Shown here in pieces: positions 24,219 through 33,748 of a stretch of 64,000 bases of DNA. A program made the translations under genes and the position numbers. The stretch is from Excoecaria cochinchinensis. Taxonomy: Eukaryota; Streptophyta; Magnoliopsida; Malpighiales; Euphorbiaceae. The notes below the pieces were generated by a model that was not told where the DNA came from, ran no database searches, and worked only from the letters and a program-made list of their open reading frames with translations. Location of the stretch: the NCBI GenBank assembly GCA_947683425.1, contig CANTUQ010000073.1, forward strand, positions 7,412,501 through 7,476,500, in the 5' to 3' direction. Positions within the stretch are counted from its first letter, which is position 1. Every line of letters starts with the position of its first letter.

Positions 24219-27200
24219 ACTCTCCCCTACTAATAAGAATTTCGTCCTCGAAATTCTCACCTGAACTGAATAACTGTGGATACTGAGCTCTCATCGACTC
24301 CTCTGGTTCCCAAGTCGCTTCCTCGACTCCATGATGGATCCACAACACTTTAACCAAAGGAATCTGCTTATTTCTCAACTGCCTAACCTCTCGGGCTAGA
24401 ATAGCTCGCGGTTCCTCATCATAAGAGAAGTCTGGCTGAACCTGGATATCCTGAACTGACAGAACATGAGAAGGATCTGATCTGTACCGACGAAGCATCG
24501 AAACGTGGAATACATCATGTAACTTTGCTAACTCCATCGGTAACGCCAATCTATAGGCTACAGGTCCCACCTTAGCCAAAATCTCATAAGGTCCAATGAA
24601 ACGAGGACTAAGCTTGCCTTTCTTGCCAAACCGAAGCACTCTCCTCCAAGGAGAAACTTTAAGGAAAACCTTGTCCCCGATCTCAAAATGCACATCTTTC
24701 CTCTTCAGATTGGCGTAAGACTTCTGTCGATCCTTTGCTGCCTTCAAATTCCGCTGCACTACTCTGATTTTCTCTTCAGTATCCCTAACCAAGTCGGGTC
24801 CAATCATAGATCTCTCGGATAGCTCGGTCCAACAAATCGGAGTCCTACACTGACGACCATACAAAGCCTCATATGGTGCCATACCGATACTCGACTGAAA
24901 ACTGTTGTTGTAGGCAAACTCCATCAATGATACATATCTGTCCCAACTGCCCGGAAAGTCCAAAGTACAAGCCCTCATCATATCCTCCAGAATCTGAATA
25001 ACTCGCTCTGACTGACCATCGGTCTGCGGATGAAACGCTGTACTGAAGTTCAACCTAGTGCCCAAAGCTCTCTGTAACTCCTTCCAAAACTTGGAAGTAA
25101 ACCTCGGATCCCGATCTGACACTATGGACAAAGGCACACCATGCAACCGAACTATCTGATCCACATAGATACTGGCTAATCTGTCCATGGAGTAGTCCAC
25201 TCTAACTGGCAAGAAGTGAGCTGATTTCGTAAGCCGATCCACAATAACCCAAACCGAATCATGCTTCCTCTGAGTCAAAGGTAAACCAGAAACAAAGTCC
25301 ATGGTGATATCATTCCATTTCCACTCAGGAATGGATAAAGGCATAAGCAAACCTGAAGGAACCTGATGCTCTACCTTTACCTGCTGACAAGTCAAGCACT
25401 TGGAAACAAAATCCACAATATCACGCTTCATACCGTACCACCAATAGAATTGCTTCATGTCTCTGTACATCTTCTCACTGCCCGGATGCATAGTAAAGAC
25501 TGAACTATGCGCCTCACTCAAGAGCTGTCTCCTCAAATCCTCAGACTCTGGCACACACAGACGATCTCTGAATATAAGTACCCCATCCTGAACTGAGAAC
25601 TCTGATGGCTTACCCGATCTAACCTCATGCACAATCCGCTGAAGTCTCACATCATCTCTCTGAGCATCCACAATCAACTGTCTCAAAGTAGGCTTCACAC
25701 GCAACTGGGCCAGCAAAGCCCCATCTGAACCAAAACGCCATCTGAAACGCCTCAAGAACAAGGCTGAAACTGACTTACGACTCAAAGCATCTGCCACTAC
25801 ATTGGCCTTACCAGGATGGTAATCCACAATGCAGTCGTAGTCCTTAAATAACTCAAGCCATCTGCGCTGTCTCATGTTCAACTCTTTCTGTGAAAGGAAG
25901 TACTTCAAACTCTTGTGGTCCGAGAAGATCCTACACTTTTCCCCATACAGGTAATGACGCCAAATCTTCAAAGCAAAGATTACAGCTGCCAACTCTAAAT
26001 CATGCGTCGGATAGTTCTTCTCATGTGGCTTCAACTGACGAGAAGCATAAGCCACTACTTTACCCTCCTGCATCAGCACACATCCAAGACCAACTCCAGA
26101 AGCATCACTGTAAATGACAAACTCCTTACCCGAAATGGGTTGAGTAAGGATAGGAGCCTCAACAAGCAACTGCTTTAACCGATCAAAGCAAGACTGACAC
26201 CTGTCTGACCACTCAAATCTAACTCCTTTCCTCAACAATCTAGTCATAGGAGCAGCAATCACAGAAAATCCCTTAACGAACCGACGGTAGTAACCTGCTA
26301 AACCGAGGAAACTCCTCACTTCCTGAACATTTCGAGGCGCTTTCCAATCAACTATCGCCTCAATCTTAGCTGGATCCACCTGGATACCTCTAGCTGAAAT
26401 AATGTGACCCAAGAATGAAACCTCGCGAAGCCAGAAGTCACATTTGCTAAGCTTAGCAAACAAATGATGATCTCTCAACATCTGCAAAACCAATCTGAGA
26501 TGCTCCTCATGCTCACTCTCATTCTTGGAATACACCAAGATGTCATCAATGAACACTACTACAAATCGATCTAAATATGGCCTAAATACACGATTCATCA
26601 GATCCATAAAAGCCGCTGGAGCATTTGTCAAACCAAACGGCATCACAAGAAACTCATAGTGGCCATACCTAGTCCGAAATGCAGTCTTAACCACATCTGC
26701 ATCCTGAACACGAAGCTGGTAGTACCCTGATCGAAGATCTATCTTGGAAAAGACACCCGCACCTCGAAGCTGATCAAATAAATCCTCAATCCTAGGCAAA
26801 GGATACTTGTTCTTCACTGTAACTTTATTAATCTGGCGGTAGTCAATGCACATCTGCAGGGATCCATCTTTCTTCTTGACAAACAGCACTGGAGCTCCCC
26901 AAGGAGATATGCTAGGTCGAATAAACCCCTTATCCAATAACTCTTGTAGCTGAGATTTAAGTTCCCTCAACTCTACAGGAGCCATCCGATAAGGTGCTCT
27001 CGAAATAGGTGCAGTACCTGGCATAATCTCAATGGACAACTCAACCTCTCTCTCAGGAGGCAAACCAGGCAACTCGCTCGGGAACACATCCCCAAACTCC
27101 CGCACTACAGGAATATCCTCAATCTGAACCTGATCCCTCCTGGAATCTAACACAACTGCTAGAAAAGCCTCACAACCTTTCCTGATGAATCTCTTAGCTT

Positions 27201-28818
27201 GCATCGCAGAAATAATATTATTCAACGAACTAGCACCCAAACCTTTCAGAAACACAAGAGACTGACTTCTATCCCGAAGTACCACTGTCTTCCTATGGCA
27301 ATCCACTACAGCCCGATACTTACCCAACCAGTCCATACCCAGAATCAAGTCAAACTCTCTGAAGGGTAACTCAATCAGATCCGCTGGAAGCACAACTCCC
27401 TCAACAATCAGAGGACAACTCCTAAAAACTCTACTCACACTGACACTATGCCCTAATGGACTGGTCACACAAATCTCATAATCTAACTGATCAACTGAAT
27501 GCAATTTATCGATAATTCTATCTGTGCACAAATATGAGTGTGTGGAACCAGGATCAATTAGAGCATACAACTTAGTGTCATGGAGTAGGAACTTACCAGC
27601 AATAACATCAGGCGCATCCTGCTCATCTCTGGCTCTCATAGCATAAGCTCTAACGGCACCCTGAGGAGGATGCTCAACAGTCTCAGAAGCAGCACCATCT
27701 CTATGCCGGCCACCTCTACCTCTACCTCGGCCTCTGCCATGGGTAGCCTGAGAAGCATTCGAACCGACCCTACTGCCCTCCCTCTGGGAACCTGAATCCT
27801 CCTGTACTCTCGGACAACCGGCCAACTGATGCTCTGAACTCCCACATCTGAAGCATGCACCGGTGAGCCACCTACACTCACCACGATGTGACTTACTACA
27901 ATGAGGACAAACTGGTGTAGTCTCAGCTCTACCACCCCTACCAGAACCTGACACAGCTGTAGAACCCTGACGTCTACCTCTAGAAGCCGGACCAGATGCT
28001 GACTCATCCTGTGGGTTCCTCGATCTCTTACTCGAAGAAGATCCTCCACGAGAAGAACTCCTCCTCTGAGCTCTCTCTCTCATCACTGTCTCAGACAACT
28101 CTGCTCTCACTGCAGCCTCCACAATCTGATAATAGTGAACCCCAGGTATACACATCAAGGAAATCAAAGCAATCTTCAGAGACTCATTTAACCCTGCCTC
28201 GAAATGCTTGCATCTAAAGTCATCAGTCATAACTCCTCGTGGGGCATAGCGCGATAACCTGTTGAACTCTTTCTCATAATCAGCTACTGACAAAGCTCTC
28301 TGTCTAAAACCCAAAAACTGCGCCCATCTTGAATCTCTATAGGTCTGAGTGATGTACTTCTTTATGAACTCACCCTCAAAGAACTCCCAGGTAATCGGAT
28401 CCGGTAGCTGAAGATGCCTGCAAACCAACTCCCACCACTCAAAAGCAGACCCCTGAAGAAGAGCTAAAGCACACTCTGCCTGCTGGTCGGGAGGACACCG
28501 AATCTCTCTCAAAGCACGCTTCACTTTATCTAACCATCTCTCTGCAGTCTCAGACTCATTCAAACCGGTACCATAGAAATCCTCAACTCCTGCCCTCCTC
28601 AGATTCTCCATAGGTGCTCTAGGAGCAGTCACTCTCTCCAAAACCCTAGCCATGTCCTGATGCAGTCTAAACATAGCCTCAAAGGGCATGGCTGCGGCCT
28701 CGGGCTGAACCCTAGCATGCTGAGCCGACACAGTAACGGAAACAGACTGATCTACAGCGGGAGGATTCACACTCTCGGCGGATTCCTCACGCGCACCATG
28801 AGCAGAATTAGAAGCCAT
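24187..28818 (-). CDS. gag-pol: C: gag-pol polyprotein, chromovirus Tekay clade
   Basis: 1543 codons, uninterrupted, starting at ATG (28818). Gag core at about residues 85-250. Knuckle-like C304-X2-C-X3-H-X3-C315 and a standard CCHC at 322-335 (C322, C325, H330, C335). Protease D422 in LIDPGSTHS. RT with FIDD (D758-D759). RNase H with YSDAS (D905). Integrase with H1104/H1111 and C1141/C1144, then D1174, D1235 and E1271 (35 residues between the last two). GPY motif near 1410. Chromodomain at about 1473-1520, expected to steer integration to particular chromatin. The last ten codons lie in the 3' LTR and the PPT is translated as part of the tail. All key catalytic residues are present. I infer the copy could be active, if expressed. 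Confidence 0.97.
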   Translation of the reverse strand: MASNSAHGAREESAESVNPPAVDQSVSVTVSAQHARVQPEAAAMPFEAMFRLHQDMARVLERVTAPRAPMENLRRAGVEDFYGTGLNESETAERWLDKVKRALREIRCPPDQQAECALALLQGSAFEWWELVCRHLQLPDPITWEFFEGEFIKKYITQTYRDSRWAQFLGFRQRALSVADYEKEFNRLSRYAPRGVMTDDFRCKHFEAGLNESLKIALISLMCIPGVHYYQIVEAAVRAELSETVMRERAQRRSSSRGGSSSSKRSRNPQDESASGPASRGRRQGSTAVSGSGRGGRAETTPVCPHCSKSHRGECRWLTGACFRCGSSEHQLAGCPRVQEDSGSQREGSRVGSNASQATHGRGRGRGRGGRHRDGAASETVEHPPQGAVRAYAMRARDEQDAPDVIAGKFLLHDTKLYALIDPGSTHSYLCTDRIIDKLHSVDQLDYEICVTSPLGHSVSVSRVFRSCPLIVEGVVLPADLIELPFREFDLILGMDWLGKYRAVVDCHRKTVVLRDRSQSLVFLKGLGASSLNNIISAMQAKRFIRKGCEAFLAVVLDSRRDQVQIEDIPVVREFGDVFPSELPGLPPEREVELSIEIMPGTAPISRAPYRMAPVELRELKSQLQELLDKGFIRPSISPWGAPVLFVKKKDGSLQMCIDYRQINKVTVKNKYPLPRIEDLFDQLRGAGVFSKIDLRSGYYQLRVQDADVVKTAFRTRYGHYEFLVMPFGLTNAPAAFMDLMNRVFRPYLDRFVVVFIDDILVYSKNESEHEEHLRLVLQMLRDHHLFAKLSKCDFWLREVSFLGHIISARGIQVDPAKIEAIVDWKAPRNVQEVRSFLGLAGYYRRFVKGFSVIAAPMTRLLRKGVRFEWSDRCQSCFDRLKQLLVEAPILTQPISGKEFVIYSDASGVGLGCVLMQEGKVVAYASRQLKPHEKNYPTHDLELAAVIFALKIWRHYLYGEKCRIFSDHKSLKYFLSQKELNMRQRRWLELFKDYDCIVDYHPGKANVVADALSRKSVSALFLRRFRWRFGSDGALLAQLRVKPTLRQLIVDAQRDDVRLQRIVHEVRSGKPSEFSVQDGVLIFRDRLCVPESEDLRRQLLSEAHSSVFTMHPGSEKMYRDMKQFYWWYGMKRDIVDFVSKCLTCQQVKVEHQVPSGLLMPLSIPEWKWNDITMDFVSGLPLTQRKHDSVWVIVDRLTKSAHFLPVRVDYSMDRLASIYVDQIVRLHGVPLSIVSDRDPRFTSKFWKELQRALGTRLNFSTAFHPQTDGQSERVIQILEDMMRACTLDFPGSWDRYVSLMEFAYNNSFQSSIGMAPYEALYGRQCRTPICWTELSERSMIGPDLVRDTEEKIRVVQRNLKAAKDRQKSYANLKRKDVHFEIGDKVFLKVSPWRRVLRFGKKGKLSPRFIGPYEILAKVGPVAYRLALPMELAKLHDVFHVSMLRRYRSDPSHVLSVQDIQVQPDFSYDEEPRAILAREVRQLRNKQIPLVKVLWIHHGVEEATWEPEESMRAQYPQLFSSGENFEDEILISRGELSHPICPLVE
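24220..24231 (-). promoter_or_regulatory. C: polypurine tract
   Basis: On the minus strand AGTAGGGGAGAG lies next to the 3' LTR start (TGTCACACC). It also codes for Ser-Arg-Gly-Glu in the gag-pol tail. Confidence 0.85.
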
Positions 28819-28922
28819 CTAAACAAACAAGAAACAACCGTATCAGCCAACACAGATCTAGACACATACACATCTAAGAAACTCAGAACAAGCATAACAA
28901 CACCCAGAAACGCCTAAACCTG

Positions 28923-28934
28923 GCTCTGATACCA
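28923..28934 (-). promoter_or_regulatory. C: primer-binding site (tRNA-iMet)
   Basis: On the minus strand TGGTATCAGAGC, five bases from the 5' LTR, is the exact complement of the 3' end of plant initiator tRNA-Met. Confidence 0.95.
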
Positions 28935-28939
28935 CTAAC

Positions 28940-31368
28940 TGTAACACCCCCTTCCCATACGTAGGCGATCCCATCCGAGAAGGAGTGAGATGCCGTATGA
29001 GTAAAGGTGCCACCAAGCAAGTACAAAGTATAATATACAATCATTCATAACATACATTCAGAAAATACAGAATAATTAAAAACTTTACATGCAGAAAGCA
29101 AAAGCTGATCATGCATTACTATAATTAAACTATTACAATAATATTCTGATCAACTAGCTGAAATGAAATAATATTACATATCCAAAATATAGTTACAAAA
29201 GCGGAAGCTGATACAAAGCTGATACATGAGAGTTCTAAACAAAACGAATCATCACTGATACAAAATAGCCCTACACTAAAAACTCTTCTGTGTTGGCTTG
29301 ATGACGGCGACTCTCTCAAAGTAAAACGCCTTCCGCACCTGCACGGGTAAAAACACCGTGCTAAGCGATAAAACGCTTAGTGGGGAAACACACATAATTT
29401 ATGGACGGCCACTCACAGTGGTCGTCAAGGCATAACACATTCACAATGGCAGAATGCAAGGACTGTTGCATAATTCATATAAACATGCCCGTATTTAAAT
29501 ACCATACTTTCAGAATCTCATCATCATATGCATTACAGAATAAACCAACATGTATTTCATCATTAAACTCATTCAGATATTCCATTCAAAGCCATATCAG
29601 ATCAGAACATTTCCATTAACATTTTAAGAATACCTGCTGACTCTAGACAGTGGATAACGAGTGTACTGAGGGTACCTTACGGGTACGAATCGAATACTGA
29701 GGGTACCTCACAGGTACAAGTCAAATATTATATCATTTATCAAAACATGTTATTTATATACTGAGGGAATCTTAAACAAGATTCTATACTGAAGGGTTCG
29801 CGAGGAACCAAACGGGGACCTGATCGGGGTCCAAACTGAACTGAGGGCTGCAGCTAAAGACTCTATTAGGCATGCCTAACTATCCACTTACTTGACTCTA
29901 GCAGGTTATGCGTCAAACTGATCACATTTCAGGATATAGAGTATAATTCATCAGAAAATCATGCTATCATGCATATCAAAGCATCAAACAGTAAGACATG
30001 CATCATACAGCAGTAAAGTCCATTCTGAAGAAATACCAAATTCAGTTCTGAGTTAAAAACCAGGAAATTTCAGAAAAACGAGCTGAGCGGAGAAACTGGT
30101 GACTCAACAGGCAGGTCACGGTGTGACCGAGGGTCATGTCTCGTGACCTGCTTGTTTCTCGCCAATCGCGTTGCGTGATCCTCGCGGGTCACGCAATGCT
30201 TATGCTGGTCACGGCGTGACCGAGGGTCACGCGACGTGACGCTGCTTCTCCCTCGCAGATCACGTTGCGTGATCTTACAGATCACGCAACGCCTCTTCTT
30301 CGCAGGTCGCACGACGTGACCGAAGATCACGTCGCGTGACTTGCTTGTTCTTCAGCTGGTCACGCGACTGGCTTCTCAGCAGGCAGGTCACGTGGTGACC
30401 GAGGGTCACGCGACGTAACTTGCCTTCCTTCGTAGCGAGTCACGCGACAGAGAGAGTTTCAACAGTAAATCGATTTTTCCCAGAATTTCCAGAATTTACA
30501 GAACAACAATTTCAATCCCAATTCGATTTTAAACCATACAAATCCATTCATACCTTTCAAGGAAGATCCCAAACAATTCAAACATCATATAAACAACTCA
30601 AACCAGAATTCAATCAACCTAATCAAGGTATTTGCATTCAAATTGTTCAAGAACATATAAACCCTAGAAATTTCCAGTAAACATCAAAATTGCACAAATC
30701 ACAATCATAAATTCCCAAACCTGAATTCTAAGCCTCTATCACTTAGCTCCACTAGGACCAGCAACTTCTTTGCCCTTTGGATCACGTGGAGCCTCAGCTA
30801 GAACACAAACACAGCAAGAACATTCACAAAGTAAACCCTAAGTTAAACCTAACTCAAGGAAGAAGAAGATGCAAATTACAGTAAAACAAAGACTAGATCT
30901 TGCACTTACCAAGCTAAGGAATGCAAGGAGAGGATTAATTTCACCAATAATACCTTGAATCAATAATACAGTACTTGGGAATAAAGAAAGTGAAGAAGAA
31001 GAGAGTGAGTGAGAAAGAACGTGAATCTGTAAGTCCCTTTTCTCTCATTCCCTTTTCTTTTTCTTTTCTTTATTCTAAATATGTATCAAACTCCTATTGG
31101 TGACACTAATCACTCACACTAAATTAACCTACACTACACACACCTAAAACCCTCTTCACTTATGCATACCTTACCATGGTATGAACACATGCACACAAGT
31201 ATATCTCATTTAATTAAACACACTAATGCCATGTATGCACCCACATAATAATAAACCCCAAAATCATACATTTTACTAAAATACCCTTATGAAATGCTGA
31301 ACACATGCGAATGCTTACACATACAGACAGACAGGCTCATTCTACTAGGGGGCAAATGGGGTGTGACA
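28940..31368 (-). repeat. C: 5' LTR
   Basis: 2429 bp. It is nearly identical to 21774-24218: I count about 11-12 substitutions, several of them C/T or G/A at CpG sites in the GTCACG array, plus the ACAG indel. The near identity means recent insertion. Its promoter was not located with confidence. Confidence 0.95.
30112..30450. repeat. C: array of GTCACG inverted repeats (5' LTR copy)
   Basis: Second copy of the four-unit array, about 920-1260 nt into the sense LTR. Differences from the 3' copy include GGTCACGGCGTGACC becoming GGTCACGGTGTGACC, and CACGTC becoming CATGTC. These are what methylated CpG decay would give. Confidence 0.9.
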
Positions 31369-31428
31369 TTTACTCTCATTTATATATTTTTTTTAATTTT
31401 TTTAATTTTTGATTTTTACTTATTTTCG

Positions 31429-31565
31429 CGGGCCGCGCTTGCGGGCCTCGCCCGTTGTGGAGGCACGGGCGCGCGCGCACATCAAGGCCTGCGCGTGCGG
31501 CCTGATAGGCAGCAGGGCCTGCGCGCGCAGCAGGGGGTGCGCGCATTACTCCTCCTTCACGCGGG
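31429..31565 (+). other. D: GC-rich U3 module
   Basis: A GC island (GCGGGCCGCGCTTGCGGGCC … GCGCGCGCACATCAAGG … GCGCGCAGCAGGGGGTGCGC) about 205-340 nt into the reconstructed LTR. It is flanked by T-rich and A/T-rich DNA. The position matches the modules of A, B, E, F and H while the sequence does not. Confidence 0.7.
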
Positions 31566-32309
31566 CATATTTGCCCAGTCACTTTCTGACCTGCATTTTC
31601 TGTATTTTCAGTCCGTTTTACCTCCGTTTTTACCGCTGATTTTTTCACTTTCTGTGTAATTTTCGTGGAAGGAAGAATTGAAAGAAAAATTGGTCTTTCT
31701 CCATTTTGGGATGACCCAGCAAATCAAAAGCCAAGCGGGATTTCATTTAAAGGGGGCGGCCATTATTTTTCAAAAAAGAGACATCCTGCTTTCTCTCAAG
31801 AACAACAAGAACAACAAGAAAAAAAAAAGAAAAAAAGCTTTCCAGTCTTCTTTCAAGTTGTGATTTTTATTTTTCTTTATTTTTTTCATTAAAATATTCT
31901 CCAGTCGGAAAATTTATTCAAGACAAAGATAAATCCATTTTCTTTGTCTTTGCATTATTCCGACAATATTTTCTTCAAATTTTATCTGGGCAACTCATTT
32001 TGTTTTACAAACATTTTCTTTGAATTTTCTACCTAAATCTCGACAAGGGAGCAATCAAAGCACCTTATTTTTTGGATCTACATTTCTGAGGGTAAATACT
32101 TTGGAACCGTCTTAATTTTATTATTTACTCATCATTTGTAGTTATTAATTTTATTAGTTTTTGCCATGTTCACCCGCTAGCATTTCCAATGTTGTTGCAA
32201 CTGTGGGTTTCTTAAATCTTATTTCTTGGTATAGTTTCTCTATGATTGTTTTATTTGACTTGTGTTTTTTTTAGTTATTGTTTGTAGTTGCCGTTGGCCT
32301 CCTCACCAT

Positions 32310-32311
32310 TC

Positions 32312-32352
<41 letters not shown>

Positions 32353-32445
32353 GTTATTATTATTATATTTGTGTTTATATTTATTATTGTTATTCTGCCA
32401 TCATCATCATTATTATTATTATTATTATTATCATTATCATCATCA

Positions 32446-32512
<67 letters not shown>

Positions 32513-32562
32513 CATTAATATTACTTACTATTATTAATTTGTTGGCTGCATTATTATTGTTG

Positions 32563-32593
<31 letters not shown>

Positions 32594-32595
32594 TC
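32310..32595 (+). repeat. D: (ATT)n/(TCA)n microsatellites
   Basis: Three ATT tracts with TCA interruptions (TTATT at 32310-32355, TCATCATCATT at 32400-32445, a long ATT run to 32512, and again at 32560-32590). They correspond to the tract in A's LTRs read in sense. All overlapping open frames are low-complexity artefacts. Confidence 0.92.
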
Positions 32596-33748
32596 CTTTT
32601 GCCATCATTTTTATTATCATCTTTTTCTAATTAATTTTCCCAATTTTTTCTTTGTCTTTGCTTAATTTTTAGAATCACTACTAATATTTTGATATTAATT
32701 TTTGCCTGAAATTTAAATTTGGGTTGCACTGTGTGAGCTTCCCCGTGACTCCCCTGATGGGTCACGACACGCAAATGAATACTCCGGTTTAGTGAGATCC
32801 TTCCGACCCCCCCTTTTTATGTGTTTGGTATTTATTTGTAAATATTTGTTTTATTTATGCACGTGTGCGATAAAAAATCACAAAAATATTTATAAAATTA
32901 AATTGAAATTTTTACTAATAAAATTGGGACCAATGTCCCTTCTTTTAGCCAAACAATGAAAAATATCACAATTAAAACGAAGAGTTAGTTTTCTCCAAAA
33001 ATGGGATCACTCATCCCGGTTTTCCAACTCAATAATCAAATGACTCTTCGAACCCTCTTCGAATAAACATGAAGGGACCAATATTCCGATCCAAAAAGAA
33101 TATCCCGATTTATGTATATTTTCCTCGTTTTTGATTTTATTTGATTGTTTTAAAGTTCAAGTTTATTTCTTTTGGGCCCTTGTAATTAATTTTGGGGCAA
33201 TATTATTTAATTTTAGGGGATTGTATTCCGTCCCCATTTTTATTCTTAATCTTCTTTTAATGGGGTTGAATTCCGCCCTAACTTCTCTTGTAATTGTGTG
33301 CTTGTATGTTTAACGCTTTCCTTTATTACTTTATTTACTGCTTTCTTTATCGCTTTTCTTTATTTTCTTTACGTGCTTGTGATGCACTTTTAATTTAAAC
33401 ACATAAATCGTGTGAGATAAGAGATAGAATTTTAGGAAGTTAAAAACTCATTTATAATTAATCAAAGCATAAATAAGAGTGAAGTTCCGAACACCAATCT
33501 CTGGTCTTGACCAATAAGAGGTTAGAGACCTTTCCTAATTCCTCGTGAATTGGGTGGCGACTCCATGATACCTCAAAGGTGTCCAAAGGTGCCATGAGGC
33601 TAAATGTTCCTTTCCAATGTTCTATTGGGAAGGAAGCGTCCAAAATGTCTCATGGCGCCCATGATCAAAAAGGCGCGAACCAGTCCCTCGAATCCAAAAA
33701 GCGAATTTCGCGAGGGCCTTTGTTGTGTTCGGTGCGTGTAACATCTAG

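Larger units (their letters stand above)
21774..31368 (-). mobile_element. C: intact young Tekay (chromovirus) retrotransposon
   Basis: 9595 bp, flanked by exact TTTAC duplications (21769-21773, 31369-31373). The LTRs are 2445 bp and 2429 bp, ending TGTAACACCC…GTGTGACA in + coordinates. By eye they differ at about a dozen bases and one 16-bp ACAG-type indel. The tRNA-iMet primer site, PPT and an unbroken gag-pol are all present. It has everything an autonomous chromovirus needs. It inserted into solo LTR D and is therefore younger than D and B. Confidence 0.97.
21623..33743 (+). mobile_element. D: Tat-type solo LTR, split by element C
   Basis: The segments are 21623-21773 and 31374-33743, about 2.52 kb once C and one copy of its target duplication are removed. 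It starts TGTAGACACCAGGTCCCGAG, like the Tat LTRs of A, E and F in sense orientation, and ends …TCGGTGCGTGTAACA. TCTAG flanks both outer ends (21618-21622 and 33744-33748), an exact 5-bp target duplication, and B's pol linker resumes immediately. There is no internal region, hence a solo LTR. It lies opposite to B in orientation. Confidence 0.92.
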
